Part shown: positions 41,589 through 50,777 of the stretch, in pieces | How the letters are laid out: each line of letters opens with the position of its first letter | Position numbering within the stretch: the stretch's first letter is position 1 | Assembly: GCF_946886105.1 (NCBI RefSeq) | Contig: NZ_CAMPHV010000008.1 | Location: 86,779-150,778, forward strand | Length of the DNA stretch: 64,000 bases | Direction: 5' to 3' | Source: an uncultured Pseudomonas sp. | Lineage (GTDB): Bacteria > Pseudomonadota > Gammaproteobacteria > Pseudomonadales > Pseudomonadaceae | Made by a program: the position numbers and the translations under genes | The notes under the pieces: generated by a model | The model's input: the letters and a program-made list of their open reading frames with translations, nothing else | The model's database searches: none | What the model was told of the DNA's origin: nothing

Positions 41589-42746
41589 CTATTGCGGCTT
41601 TAGCAGGCCCAGGCGCAGCAAGCGGCCATTGGCCTCGTCGGTCAATACGTAGAGGTAACCGTCGGAGCCCTGGCGCACATCGCGGATGCGCGCGCCCAGC
41701 TCTTCGAGCAGACGCTCTTCATGCACGACCCGCTCGCCGTCCAAGTCCAGGCGGATCAGCGCTTGGCCAGCCAATGCGCCGATAAAGAGATCGCCCCGCC
41801 ACTCGGGGAACCGCTCCGCGCTGTAAAACGCCATGCCGCTGATCGCCGGCGACTTCTTCCAGACATACAGGGGCCGCTCGGTCCCCGGCACCCACTCGCC
41901 TTCGGCTTCGGGAATCGCCAAGAACGAATAGTTGATGCCATGGGTGGCAAGCGGCCAACCGTAGTTCTTGCCGGGCCGGGGAATATTGATCTCATCGCCG
42001 CCACGCGGGCCGTGCTCGTGAACCCAGAGTTCGCCGCTCCAGGGGTTGAGCGCCGCGCCCTGAGGGTTGCGATGGCCATAGGACCATATCTCCGGGCGCA
42101 CCCCGGGCCGGCTGACAAAGGGGTTGTCGCGCGGCACCTGGCCATCCGCGTGCAGACGCACCACCTTGCCCTGCAGCTTGTCGAGGTGCTGCGCAGTGGG
42201 TCGCTCGTTGTTTTCGCCGAGGGTGACGAACAGATCGCCGTCACGGTCGAACACCAGCCGCGAGCCGAAGTGCACCCCCGTGGAGAGTTTCGGCGCCTGC
42301 CGGAAAATCACCGTGAAATGCTCCAATTGGCGATTGTCCGCGGACAACCTGCCATGCCCGACCGCGGTACCGGCGCGCCCCTCGTGACCGCCTTCGGCAT
42401 AGGCCAGGTAAACCAGGCGGTCATTGGCGAAATCCGGCGACAGCGCGACATCGAGCAAACCGCCCTGCCCCTTGGCATAGACCTCGGGCACACCCTCGAT
42501 GGGCTCGGATATCGCGCCTTGGTAACCGACCAGGCGCAAACGTCCCGGCCGTTCGCTCACCAACATGCCTTGGGCATCTGGCAGAAAGGCCAACGCCCAG
42601 GGATTTTCCAGCCCCGTTGCCAGCGTCTCGACCTGCAATCGGCCCTGCTCGCTCGGTAGCTGCAGGCTTTCAGCCTGCGCCATGGATGCCGCCGATACCG
42701 CCACCACCCACAACCCGATACAAGCCACTAGCTGTCGATAGGCCAC
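41589..42746 (-). CDS. PQQ-dependent aldose sugar dehydrogenase (YliI-like)
   Basis: A 385-residue exported six-bladed beta-propeller with signal peptide VAYRQLVACIGLWVVAVSAASMAQAE. Family signatures include GLENPWALAFLPDAQGMLVSERPGRLRLV, GQGGLLDVALSPDF, HFGSRLVFDRDGDLFVTLGE, SYGHRNPQGAALNPWSGELWVHEHGPRGGDEINIPRPGKNYGWP and DIRDVRQGSDGYLYVLTDE. These soluble dehydrogenases oxidise aldoses in the periplasm using PQQ and Ca2+. The GTG at 42746 with GGAG upstream is preferred over a TTG 36 bases earlier. It follows the binding-protein gene closely and may be co-transcribed. Confidence 0.9.
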   Translation of the reverse strand: MAYRQLVACIGLWVVAVSAASMAQAESLQLPSEQGRLQVETLATGLENPWALAFLPDAQGMLVSERPGRLRLVGYQGAISEPIEGVPEVYAKGQGGLLDVALSPDFANDRLVYLAYAEGGHEGRAGTAVGHGRLSADNRQLEHFTVIFRQAPKLSTGVHFGSRLVFDRDGDLFVTLGENNERPTAQHLDKLQGKVVRLHADGQVPRDNPFVSRPGVRPEIWSYGHRNPQGAALNPWSGELWVHEHGPRGGDEINIPRPGKNYGWPLATHGINYSFLAIPEAEGEWVPGTERPLYVWKKSPAISGMAFYSAERFPEWRGDLFIGALAGQALIRLDLDGERVVHEERLLEELGARIRDVRQGSDGYLYVLTDEANGRLLRLGLLKPQ

Positions 42747-42778
42747 ACGTTTCTCCTTCGCCGGCTTACCGCCAGCGT

Positions 42779-43501
42779 TCAATAGCTCTCGTACTTGCGC
42801 TCGATCGCCCCGTACTCGCCGCTCTCGCGCAATGCCGCCAGGCCCTTATCGAATCGATCGCGCAAAGCCCGGGAAACGAAGCCGACACGGTAAGCGGTCG
42901 GTTCGAACAGAGGATACGACGTCAGCGGCTGGCTGACGTCCACCTGATCGCCGACCTCGCGATTGAAATAGCGGAAGATTCGCATATCGCCGACCACCAC
43001 ATCGACACGGCCACTATAGAGCAAGCGGTTACGGGCGATCTGGTGCGCCTCTTCGCGATAGCGCGGATGGTTTTCCACCACCTGCGCATACTCGCTACCG
43101 AGCAAGAAACGCGCACGCTGAAAAGCGCTCAGCGAATAGTGCGCCAGATCGGCTATGCGCTCGATCCTGAAGCCCCGTTCGCGCAAAGCCAGCGCAACGT
43201 TCTGGTAATGGATATAGGGTTCGGAATAAAAACCCTGCACGCCGCTGCGCTCATTGGTGGTGGCAATCGCATCGATCTGCCCACGGCGCAGCAATAAATG
43301 CAGACGCTCCATCGGCGCATACAACACCTCGACGGCGAACCCGGCCTTGGCTGCAGCAGCGGTGACGATCTCGAACTCCAGGCCTCTGGCCTCGTCCTCG
43401 AACACATAGGGCGGCTTATGCGTGCCGAAACCGAAGCGCACCGGCGCCGCGATGGCCGCCAGGCTGGAGCACAGTAATAGCAGTGCGGTTAACCACTTCA
43501 T
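42779..43501 (-). CDS. Periplasmic substrate-binding protein, family 3 type
   Basis: A 240-residue protein with a Sec signal (MKWLTALLLLCSSLAAIAA) and an SBP_bac_3 fold: RFGFGTHKPPYVFEDEARGLEFEIVTAAAAKAGF, LLLRRGQIDAIATTNERSG, SEPYIHYQNVALALR, GRVDVVVGDMRIFRY and LRDRFDKGLAALRESGEYGAIERKY. Such orphan binding proteins are common in Pseudomonas and may serve an amino-acid importer elsewhere or a sensor. The aldose dehydrogenase gene begins 33 bases further on in the same direction. Confidence 0.88.
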   Translation of the reverse strand: MKWLTALLLLCSSLAAIAAPVRFGFGTHKPPYVFEDEARGLEFEIVTAAAAKAGFAVEVLYAPMERLHLLLRRGQIDAIATTNERSGVQGFYSEPYIHYQNVALALRERGFRIERIADLAHYSLSAFQRARFLLGSEYAQVVENHPRYREEAHQIARNRLLYSGRVDVVVGDMRIFRYFNREVGDQVDVSQPLTSYPLFEPTAYRVGFVSRALRDRFDKGLAALRESGEYGAIERKYESY

Positions 43502-43891
43502 GCCAATACCTTAAACGGGGCAGCGTCGGTTGTCGGCAATTGAAAGTCGCCTATCAACCTAGTGAAAAACCGACTGAACATCTATCGAACTTGGACACTC
43601 ATGCGCAGGCGCAACCCACGCCGAAGCTTCCTCGCGCCATAAACTGCGGGGTAGACGGAAAACAACCGAATCCGATGTTCTACGCAGCGGGCGTTATCGA
43701 GCCGGGCAAGTTCTTAGTATGGTGCACGCTTAAGGTAAGGCCATCTGCCTGTATGCCTCCTCTCCATGATGCCCCCCGGCAATCCGTTTCCGGGGGTAGC
43801 GATGAGCCAATTTCGGCGACTGAGTTCCAGATGCCGAATGACTGCGTTTCACAGCGAGCCGTGCTGTGCGTCACGACTCGCCGACCACCCA
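43502..43891. other. Intergenic region without a recognised gene
   Basis: About 390 bases upstream of the binding-protein gene and downstream of the MSYHWDL-type gene. It holds a CCCCCGGCAATCC/TTTCCGGGGG inverted repeat near 43772-43798 and no plausible protein. The promoter of the binding-protein gene should lie at its left end. Confidence 0.45.
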
Positions 43892-44284
43892 TCACACCAG
43901 ATTCGCCTCGCTGGCCACTTCGTCGAACACTTCCGGCACCAATGCCGCCGAGCCTTTTTGCTCGAGAACCTCGCGAGAGTGTTCGCCGCCGGGAATGCTG
44001 CTGTCGATCATGCTCAATAACTGCAAGCCGCGTTCGGTCAATACGAAATTTTCACCGTTGCCGCCTTCCTCTTCCGGCCGTGGCGCGATAAACCCGCCGT
44101 TGAGCAACTGCGCTTCATATTCGGAAGCCTGTGCTTTAAGCCGATCAAGATCGTCGGTGTGCTCGCCGGCGCGCTCCAATTCCTGTGCGAGCTGTTCGGC
44201 ATAGGCGCGTGGAGCGAAACTCTTGCCCGCCGAGTTTTGCACTTCGTGCAGTAACCGCTCGATAAGATCCCAGTGATAAGACAT
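43892..44284 (-). CDS. Small winged-helix-like putative transcriptional regulator
   Basis: A 130-residue protein, MSYHWDLIERLLHEVQNSAGKSF. The layout (a helical start, a middle YEAQLLNGGFI followed by an acidic turn EEEGGNGENFVLTERGLQLLSMID) resembles small winged-helix DUF2513-like proteins, in which the 'GGFI ... LTxRGxxLL' part is the wing. A DNA-binding role is inferred only. GGGAG lies upstream of ATG 44284. The acidic C-terminus (EVFDEVASEANLV) is outside the domain. Confidence 0.65.
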   Translation of the reverse strand: MSYHWDLIERLLHEVQNSAGKSFAPRAYAEQLAQELERAGEHTDDLDRLKAQASEYEAQLLNGGFIAPRPEEEGGNGENFVLTERGLQLLSMIDSSIPGGEHSREVLEQKGSAALVPEVFDEVASEANLV

Positions 44285-44540
44285 GCCATTTTCTCCCTTG
44301 TGTTTAGACAACAGAAAACACTGCGCTTGGCTATGCGGCAGTTGAACGGCGCGCGGCAACCCTCGCCACGCTTTCGCATATTCGCGACAGCGCCGAACGT
44401 GGAGCCTCTCGATGCCCCGGCTCCATCGAATTCGACCCCCGGCACGGGCTTAAGGTTCGAGCCTGTTGCTCACTGAACTTTCCCGCACTGGCGGCAATCA
44501 ACCGAACGGATAGCCCTCTTCGAATTGCGAGGTGGTAACC

Positions 44541-44828
44541 ATGCACATTCGCCCAGGCCTTTGCGCCGCACTGTTGTTATCGACCCACACCCTGGCGTAC
44601 GCCTCCTGCACCTTGGAGGAAGCGACGGCCAAGGCCGAACTTCTAGCCAACAAGATTGACGCCCTGACCCTCGACGATCCGCAACGCGCCGCACAGCTAC
44701 GCCAGGAGCTCAAGGCTCTGTCACCGGAGACCTCGGCCCAGGAACTGCAAGACAGCTGCGAGGCCTATGACCAACGCTTGCGCGAACTCGAAAAGATCGG
44801 CGAGGAAATCGGCGCGGCGGACGAATAA
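44541..44828 (+). CDS. Small secreted protein of unknown function
   Basis: A 95-residue protein with a signal peptide (MHIRPGLCAALLLSTHTLAYA) and a short, acidic, helical mature part (CTLEEATAKAELLANKIDALTLDDPQRAAQLRQELKALSPETSAQELQDSCEAYDQRLRELEKIGEE). Two cysteines, one at the mature start and one near residue 71, could form a disulfide. Possibly a coiled-coil periplasmic protein. GAGG lies nine bases before the chosen ATG. Confidence 0.6.
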   Translation: MHIRPGLCAALLLSTHTLAYASCTLEEATAKAELLANKIDALTLDDPQRAAQLRQELKALSPETSAQELQDSCEAYDQRLRELEKIGEEIGAADE

Positions 44829-44989
44829 CGCATAGCAGGCCATTTTCAACGCGGGTTCGCCCACGCGGATAGGTTCTCAACCGCCTGATAGCCGATCACC
44901 GGGATCGATAACAGGGGATTCGTCGCAACGCTGCCAGGCAGGTCTAGACTCTATCTCCAGCCTAATCATCACCCTCCTGGAGAATCTTC

Positions 44990-45970
44990 ATGCTCAAAGC
45001 CGAATACCAAACACGCGGCCCGGTGCCCTACGAGTCCATTGCCGCCGTCGAGTTGCAGCTCCCCGAGCTCGCCGAAGGTCAAGTGCGGGTCAAGGTACTG
45101 GCGGCGCCGATCAACCCATCCGACGTCCTTACCCTGACCGGCGAATACGGCATGCTGCCGCCATTGCCCGCGGTTGGCGGCAACGAAGGCGTTGGCCGTG
45201 TGGAGGAAGTGGGACCAGGCGTCGGCCAGTTGAAAGTCGGCCAGATGGTCCTGCTGCCGGTCGGTTGCGGCACCTGGGTCAGCCACCTCAACGCCGCGGC
45301 CAACAAACTGATTCCGTTGCCCGAAGCCGACCCGCAGCAATTGGCGATGATGACCGTCAACCCGCCTACCGCGTCCTTGATGCTCAGCGAATTCGTCGAC
45401 CTCAAGCCCGGCGACTGGGTGATCCAGAATGCCGCCAACTCGGGCGTGGGCAGCTACCTGATTCAGTTGGCCAAGCTGCGCGGTTTCAAGACGATCAACG
45501 TGGTGCGCCGCGAGTCGGCGGTCGCCGGCGTCGAAGCCGAAGGCGGTGATCTGGTACTGGTCGACGGTGCCGACCTGGCTAAACGCGTGCGCGCAGCGAC
45601 CGGCGGCGCGAGCATACGCCTGGGCATCGACGCGGTGGGCGGCGAGTCCACCGACCATCTGGCGGCGTGCCTCAGCGAGGGCGGCGTCTTGGTCAACTAC
45701 GGCATGATGAGCCGCCAACCGTGCCAGGTATCACCGGCGTCCTTCGTGTTCCGCGATGTCAGCCTGCGCGGTTTCTGGCTGGCAAAGTGGTTCCAGAACG
45801 CCAGCCAGGCCGAGCAGATGAAGGTATTCGGCGAGCTGACCCAACTGATCGCCAGCGGCAAGCTGCACACCCGCGTGGCGGCGACCTACGACGTCAGCCA
45901 GATCAAGGAAGCCGTGGCCGCGGCCGCCAGCGGCGAGCGCGACGGCAAGATTCTGATCGTACCGAAGTAA
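44990..45970 (+). CDS. Zinc-dependent-type alcohol dehydrogenase family oxidoreductase (MECR/quinone reductase-like)
   Basis: A 326-residue medium-chain dehydrogenase/reductase: N-terminal GroES-like domain (VKVLAAPINPSDVLTLTGEYG, AVGGNEGVGRVEEVGPGVGQLKVGQMV) and a Rossmann domain (WVIQNAANSGVGSYLIQLAKLRGFKTINVVRRE). It resembles 2-enoyl thioester reductases (MECR/ETR), including the INPSD Tyr/Asn region and absence of the structural zinc cysteines. It probably reduces an enoyl or quinone substrate with NADPH. CCTGGAG precedes the ATG. Monocistronic. Confidence 0.85.
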   Translation: MLKAEYQTRGPVPYESIAAVELQLPELAEGQVRVKVLAAPINPSDVLTLTGEYGMLPPLPAVGGNEGVGRVEEVGPGVGQLKVGQMVLLPVGCGTWVSHLNAAANKLIPLPEADPQQLAMMTVNPPTASLMLSEFVDLKPGDWVIQNAANSGVGSYLIQLAKLRGFKTINVVRRESAVAGVEAEGGDLVLVDGADLAKRVRAATGGASIRLGIDAVGGESTDHLAACLSEGGVLVNYGMMSRQPCQVSPASFVFRDVSLRGFWLAKWFQNASQAEQMKVFGELTQLIASGKLHTRVAATYDVSQIKEAVAAAASGERDGKILIVPK

Positions 45971-45999
45971 CGGGACGCGGCGGCCTGCCGGGCGCTTTT

Positions 46000-46066
46000 G
46001 TAGCCCGGATGTAATCCGGGGAAAGTCGGTGTATCCACCACAGCTCCCGGATTGCGCCGAGGCTAT
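46000..46066. repeat. Dispersed inverted repeat (GTAGCCCGG family)
   Basis: Opens GTAGCCCGGATGTAATCCGG, with CTCCCGGATTGCGCC in the right arm, ending GGCTAT. The right end is decayed by comparison with the copies at 58970 and 61113. Confidence 0.75.
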
Positions 46067-46074
46067 TCAGCCTC

Positions 46075-46156
46075 GTAGGGTGGATGACGCTTCACCCATC
46101 CACTAACTGCGATGGCGGATGAAAAGGCATCAGCTACGCGCCCCGATCCACCCTAC
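46075..46156. repeat. Inverted repeat (GTAGGGTGGA family)
   Basis: GTAGGGTGGAT at the left pairs with ATCCACCCTAC at the right. The same terminal sequences bound a second element at 62411-62486. Confidence 0.7.
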
Positions 46157-46347
46157 AGAACTCCCGGATGCAATCCGGGGGGAAAGCGGTGCGTGCACCG
46201 CCGCTACCAACAACACCGCATAGCATCTTGTTGGGTTACGCGGCGGCCGACGGCGATGTCGCTACTCAAAATGCGATAGTCGCCGCTAACCCGACCTACC
46301 CTAGGCGATACGTTGTGGGCCTTGCCCAAGAACATGGGAGCTACGGG

Positions 46348-47697
46348 TTATTCTGCTGCCGGCTTGCGGCGCTTCAACGGCGCCAACCCATCCTGGCTGA
46401 CCAACACCGGCGCCTCGGCTTTCGGTTTGTTGATCGTGTTGCGTTTGCTCGGTGCCTTGGCGGCCGGCTTCTTGGCGATTTTCTTGCCGGTCTTGGGATC
46501 GACTTTTTTCTTCTTCGGCCCGACCGCTTTACCGGACGCCTTGAGGTTTTTCGGGCCCTGATAAATGCCTTTCAGATCCTTGATATTGCGGCGCTCGAAG
46601 CGTTGCTTGAGGTAGCGCTCGATGCTCGACATCAGCGCCCAGTCGTTATGACAGATCAAGGAGATCGCCAGACCTTCGGCACCGGCACGCCCGGTGCGGC
46701 CAATGCGGTGCACGTATTCGTCGCCGGAACGCGGCATATCGAAGTTGATCACCAGGTCCAGTCCCTCGACATCCAGACCGCGGGCGGCCACGTCGGTGGC
46801 CACCAGAACCTTCACCGCGCCCTGTTTGAGGCGGTCGATGGCCAGCTTACGGTCCTTCTGATCCTTCTCGCCGTGCAGCACGAACACCTTGACATCCTTG
46901 GCCACCAACTTGCCGTAGAGGCGGTCGGCCTGCACCCGGGTGTTGGTGAAGATGATCGCCTTCTCGTAGGTCTCGTTGGCCAACAGCCACTCGACCAGAC
47001 GCTCTTTGTGGTGATTGTGGTCGGCGGTGATGATCTGCTGACGAGTGCCTTCGCTGAGCTGGCTGACGCGGTTGAGCTGCAAGTGCTGCGGCTCCTTCAA
47101 CACCTTGTCGACCACCTCGCGCAGGGCGGCGCCGCCGCTGGTGGCGGAAAACAGCAGGGTCTGACGCGCGGCGTTGCACAGGCCGGCCAGACGCTGCACA
47201 TCTTCGGCAAAGCCCATGTCGAGCATGCGGTCGGCTTCATCGAGCACCAGCACTTCGACTTCGTCGAGCAGCAGATTGCCGGCATTGGCGTGTTCAATCA
47301 GGCGCCCAGGCGTGCCGATCAGCACATCGACCCGGCGCAGCATGGCGGCCTGCACCTTGAAATCTTCACCACCGGTGATCAAGCCGGCCTTGAGGAAGGT
47401 GAACTGAGCGAAACGCTCGACTTCCTTGAGCGTCTGCTGAGCCAGCTCGCGGGTGGGCAGCAAAATCACCGCACGCACACTGACCCGCTGCGTGGAAGCG
47501 CCCGTGCCGAGCAAGCGGTTGAGCATCGGCAGCACGAAAGCCGCGGTCTTGCCGCTGCCGGTCTGCGCGGTTACCCGCAAATCATGCCCTTGCAGCGCCG
47601 GCGGAATGGCCGCCACCTGCACAGGCGTAGGCACGGTAAAGTTCAGCGCAGCCACGGCTTTGAGCAGGCGTTCATGCAGGGCGAATTGGGAAAACAC
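46348..47697 (-). CDS. DEAD-box ATP-dependent RNA helicase
   Basis: A 449-residue RhlE/SrmB-type helicase: Q-motif (FSQFALHERLLKAV ... PTPVQVAAIPPAL), Walker A AQTGSGKT, PTRELAQQ, GTPGRLIEH, DEAD box VLDEADRMLDMGF, SAT motif FSATS, then VKVLVATDVAARGLDVEGLD and YVHRIGRTGRAG. A lysine-rich C-terminal tail follows (KKKKVDPKTGKKIAKKPAAKAPSKRN), probably for RNA binding. It unwinds RNA in the cytosol. GTG at 47697 (VFSQFALHE) with GAGG upstream seems the true start; an ATG 24 bases earlier is possible. Confidence 0.93.
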   Translation of the reverse strand: MFSQFALHERLLKAVAALNFTVPTPVQVAAIPPALQGHDLRVTAQTGSGKTAAFVLPMLNRLLGTGASTQRVSVRAVILLPTRELAQQTLKEVERFAQFTFLKAGLITGGEDFKVQAAMLRRVDVLIGTPGRLIEHANAGNLLLDEVEVLVLDEADRMLDMGFAEDVQRLAGLCNAARQTLLFSATSGGAALREVVDKVLKEPQHLQLNRVSQLSEGTRQQIITADHNHHKERLVEWLLANETYEKAIIFTNTRVQADRLYGKLVAKDVKVFVLHGEKDQKDRKLAIDRLKQGAVKVLVATDVAARGLDVEGLDLVINFDMPRSGDEYVHRIGRTGRAGAEGLAISLICHNDWALMSSIERYLKQRFERRNIKDLKGIYQGPKNLKASGKAVGPKKKKVDPKTGKKIAKKPAAKAPSKRNTINKPKAEAPVLVSQDGLAPLKRRKPAAE

Positions 47698-47862
47698 GGG
47701 GGCGACCTCGACGAAAAGCATAAAATCAGCCGCATAGCGTAACCCGTTCCGGCGCTATGGCCGAATTTCTTTGCATTCGTCTGCTCGGCCATACTTGAAC
47801 GGTGCCCAGCCCAAGGGTTTAAATCAGCCGAGCCAATCGCCACGATTGGCATGGAGATCACG

Positions 47863-48291
47863 ATGAACAGGCCATTTCGTATCATGCTGACCCGCTCCAC
47901 TCTGGCTTTTACCCTGATGACCGCCCTGGCAACGCAAGGCGTATCCGCCGCCCCCAAGCACGATAATCCCGGCAAGCAAGCCGACGCCAAACACGGCGAC
48001 GTCAGTGTCAGCCTCAGCGGCCCGTCGATCGATATAGGCCGGGTACGCATCGTGCTGGGGCAGAACCGCGACCTGATCGCCCCGGCCTCCGCGTTACCAC
48101 CGGGCATCGCCAACAACCTGGCGCGCGGCAAGCCGCTGCCGCCGGGCATCGCGAAGAATTTCGATAGCCGGGTGAGCAGCCAGCTGCCGAATTACGAAGG
48201 CTACGAATGGAAGCAGATCGGCACGGACGTGGTGCTGGTGGCGATCGCCACGGGCATCGTCTATGAAGTGCTGAGAAACGTACTGGATTGA
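47863..48291 (+). CDS. RcnB/CigR-like periplasmic protein
   Basis: A 142-residue protein with a signal peptide (MNRPFRIMLTRSTLAFTLMTALATQGVSAA) and a proline-glycine repeat pair LPPGIANNLARGKPLPPGIAKNF (about residues 83-105), then LPNYEGYEWKQIGTDVVLVAIATGIVYEVLRNVL with a C-terminal hydrophobic helix. This is the layout of the CigR/RcnB family; Salmonella CigR is described as an anti-virulence factor. The role here is unknown. Divergent from the helicase gene. Confidence 0.78.
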   Translation: MNRPFRIMLTRSTLAFTLMTALATQGVSAAPKHDNPGKQADAKHGDVSVSLSGPSIDIGRVRIVLGQNRDLIAPASALPPGIANNLARGKPLPPGIAKNFDSRVSSQLPNYEGYEWKQIGTDVVLVAIATGIVYEVLRNVLD

Positions 48292-48301
48292 CGCCGGCGG
48301 G

Positions 48302-49192
48302 TTAGCGGCGCTGCTGCTTGAGCAGCAAGCGCCCGCTGTCCCAACCGACCAGCACCACCGCCAGCCAGATCGGCAGGTAGGTCAACCACTGGCCAGGGTC
48401 GAAGGTTTCGCCCAGAAACAACAAGGCCGTGAGAAACAGCAGTACCGGTTCGACATAGCTGAGAATGCCGAATAGCCCCAGGGGCAACAGCCGGCTTGAG
48501 GCCATCATCGCGGCGAACGCCAGCGCACTGAGCAAGCCCAGGCCGGGCAACAACCACCAGAGTTGCGGCGCCGCCTCGAATACCGCCCGCGGCCCCCAGA
48601 CAATGATCAACCACACTGCCAGCGGCGCCAGCATGAGCATTTCCAGGACGAAACCGGACAGGGCGTCCAAGCGCATCCAGCGTCGCAACATGAAGTACGG
48701 CGGATAGCCCAGCACCGTCACCAGCACCACCCAGGAGAACGCCTGGGTGCGCCATAACTCATGGGCCACCCCGGCGAACGCGCAAGCCACGGCCAGCCGT
48801 TGCAGCGGGCGCAAGCGCTCGCCATAAAACACCCGCCCCACCAGTACCATCGCCAGCGGCAGCAGAAAGTAGCCGAGGGAAACCTCGAGCATGCGCCCCG
48901 CCAAAGGCGCCCAGACGAACAGCGCCCATTGCACGCCCATCAGCACGGCGGCCAGCGGCAAGGCGGCCAACAACCCGGGTTCGCGTCGCAAACGCGCAGT
49001 GGCCGCGCACAACACCGCCCATTGTCTGGAGAGCGTGACGAGCAACAGCACGGCGGGGATCGACCAGAGCACGCGCTGGGCGAAAATCTGCACGCCATCG
49101 AGCGGCGCCAGTTGCTGCACGTAGCCGGGAATCAGGGCGAATAGAATCGATGCGAAGACCGATAGCGACACACCACGTCCGGACAACTGCAT
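48302..49192 (-). CDS. rarD: RarD-type EamA family transporter
   Basis: A 296-residue protein with ten predicted helices and two EamA repeats: VSLSVFASILFALIPGYVQQLAPLDGVQIFAQRVLWSIPAVLLLV at the start and SALAFAAMMASSRLLPLGLFGILSYVEPVLLFLTALLFLGE near residue 225, the RarD hallmark. RarD proteins are drug/metabolite-type exporters first linked to chloramphenicol sensitivity. It converges on the CigR-like gene with a ten-base gap. Confidence 0.88.
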   Translation of the reverse strand: MQLSGRGVSLSVFASILFALIPGYVQQLAPLDGVQIFAQRVLWSIPAVLLLVTLSRQWAVLCAATARLRREPGLLAALPLAAVLMGVQWALFVWAPLAGRMLEVSLGYFLLPLAMVLVGRVFYGERLRPLQRLAVACAFAGVAHELWRTQAFSWVVLVTVLGYPPYFMLRRWMRLDALSGFVLEMLMLAPLAVWLIIVWGPRAVFEAAPQLWWLLPGLGLLSALAFAAMMASSRLLPLGLFGILSYVEPVLLFLTALLFLGETFDPGQWLTYLPIWLAVVLVGWDSGRLLLKQQRR

Positions 49193-49429
49193 TGCGGCAC
49201 CTTGAGCGAATGCGCAGGGTTATGCGCAGCAATAATGAGGAAAACGCCGCCAAGCGCTTCAGGAGCGCCCGCGAATCGGCCTGGCAGCCGACCAACGGCG
49301 TGCCCTATGACGGGGATATTGCGCGGTGCAGTATAGCCGCACCCGAATCGATACGAAGATGCACTAAAAAGCCGGAACATATCGACTACGTTGATTTATG
49401 CAAATCCGCACATTAGTCTCGTGGCGCGT

Positions 49430-49744
49430 TCATTGCGGCTCGCAGGTCAACTCGACGCGCAGGCGGATGATGCTACGGTTGGATTTGTAGGTCAGATTAT
49501 GGCTCTGCCCGGCTGCTAGCGAGGCTTTGCGCGTACGCGGCGTTTCCGGACCATTGCGGAAAATCGCCGAACACTCGGCTGCGGCCTGACCATAGTTGTA
49601 AAGACGCACCGCGCCCATGTTGTGATCGATCTCCACGGTAGTTGCAGAAACTTCCGCGCCGTTGAGCTGTTTTTCCACCTCGATGGGATAGGCGAAAGCA
49701 GTCAGCGGCAAGCAGGCGAGCACAGCACAGCAGTAATTTTTCAT
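49430..49744 (-). CDS. Small secreted protein conserved in Pseudomonas
   Basis: A 104-residue protein with a Sec signal (MKNYCCAVLACLPLTAFA) and a beta-rich mature part of about 85 residues (EKQLNGAEVSATTVEIDHNMGAVRLYNYGQAAAECSAIFRNGPETPRTRKASLAAGQS, ending RLRVELTCEP). The two cysteines at mature positions near 45 and 83 probably form a disulfide in a small immunoglobulin-like fold. Relatives in databases sometimes carry the label '3-phosphoglycerate kinase', which this size and signal peptide cannot support. Function unknown. Confidence 0.75.
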   Translation of the reverse strand: MKNYCCAVLACLPLTAFAYPIEVEKQLNGAEVSATTVEIDHNMGAVRLYNYGQAAAECSAIFRNGPETPRTRKASLAAGQSHNLTYKSNRSIIRLRVELTCEPQ

Positions 49745-49837
49745 CCGGCGGTCTCCAAATAGGGGATGTCAGTGTAGAGCGAGTGCGCCAGGGATTGCAT
49801 CCCGGCTGCCGCGCCAGACGGTCATAAAGGAAACACT

Positions 49838-50764
49838 ATGAAAGCCCCACGCGTCACGCTGGACCAGTGGCGTACCCTGCAAGCGGTGGTCGATCAGGGC
49901 GGTTTTGCCCAGGCGGCCGAGGTTCTGCACCGTTCGCAATCGTCGGTCAGCTATACGGTCGCACGCATGCAGGAACAACTGGGCGTGCCGTTGTTGCGTA
50001 TCGACGGACGCAAAGCGGTGCTCACCGACGCGGGCGATGTGCTGTTGCGCCGCTCGCGGCAACTGGTCAAGCAAGCCAGCCAACTGGAAGACCTCGCGCA
50101 TCACATGGAGCAAGGCTGGGAAGCCGAAGTTCGCCTGGTGGTGGACGCCGCCTACCCCAACGCGCGCCTGGTGCAAGCGTTGACCGCATTTATCCCGCAA
50201 AGCCGCGGTTGCCGGGTGCGCCTGCGCGAAGAAGTGCTGTCCGGCGTCGAAGAAGTGCTCAAGGAAGGCATCGCCGACCTGGCGATCAGCAGCCTGAATA
50301 TCCAGGGTTTTCTCGGCGCGGAGATGAGTGCGGTGGAATTCATCGCGGTCGCCCACCCCGATCACCCGCTGCACCGTTTACAGCGCGAGCTGACTTTCCA
50401 GGACCTGGAAACCCAGATGCAGGTGGTGATTCGCGACTCTGGCCGGTTGCAGCCTCGCGACGTCGGCTGGCTCGGCGCCGAGCACCGCTGGACGGTGGGC
50501 AGCTTGGCCACCGCCGTGTCCTTCGTCAGCAATGGCCTGGGCTTCGCCTGGCTACCACGGCATATGATCGAACGCGAACTCAGGGAAGCCTTGCTGAAAC
50601 CGCTGCCGCTCGATCAGGGCGGCTGCCGCAACCCGCTGTTCCATCTTTATTCGAGCAAGGACAAACCCCTCGGCCCCGCCACCCAGATACTCGTGGAGCT
50701 GATCAAGCGCTTCGATGCAGTGCCCTTGAACGCAGCCATCGCCGCCTCCCAGCCCTCAGCCTGA
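49838..50764 (+). CDS. LysR family transcriptional regulator
   Basis: A 308-residue LysR-type regulator: a winged helix in the first 65 residues (LDQWRTLQAVVDQGGFAQAAEVLHRSQSSVSYTVARMQEQLGVPLLRIDGRKAVLTDAG) and a periplasmic-binding-like effector domain after about residue 95 (VRLVVDAAYPNARLVQALTAFIPQSRGCRVRLREEVLSGVEEVL, SFVSNGLGFAWLPRHMI). GGAAAC lies before the ATG. The alpha/beta hydrolase gene starts 13 bases after it, so the two are probably co-transcribed. Confidence 0.92.
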   Translation: MKAPRVTLDQWRTLQAVVDQGGFAQAAEVLHRSQSSVSYTVARMQEQLGVPLLRIDGRKAVLTDAGDVLLRRSRQLVKQASQLEDLAHHMEQGWEAEVRLVVDAAYPNARLVQALTAFIPQSRGCRVRLREEVLSGVEEVLKEGIADLAISSLNIQGFLGAEMSAVEFIAVAHPDHPLHRLQRELTFQDLETQMQVVIRDSGRLQPRDVGWLGAEHRWTVGSLATAVSFVSNGLGFAWLPRHMIERELREALLKPLPLDQGGCRNPLFHLYSSKDKPLGPATQILVELIKRFDAVPLNAAIAASQPSA

Positions 50765-50777
50765 CAGGACGTTGCAC

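Larger units (their letters stand above)
45971..46347. other. Intergenic region packed with inverted repeats
   Basis: The gap between the oxidoreductase gene and the convergent helicase gene contains two whole repeat units (46000-46066, 46075-46156) and fragments of more, including CTCCCGGATGCAATCCGG at about 46163 and TTGGGTTACGCGG near 46229. No gene is seen. Confidence 0.7.

Noticed and set aside
46168..47742. A 524-codon plus-strand frame
   Set aside because: It is antisense to the DEAD-box helicase and its composition is typical of a shadow frame.
49430..49744. Reading the small secreted protein as phosphoglycerate kinase
   Set aside because: Only 104 residues with a Sec signal; it lacks every kinase motif, so any such database label would be an error.
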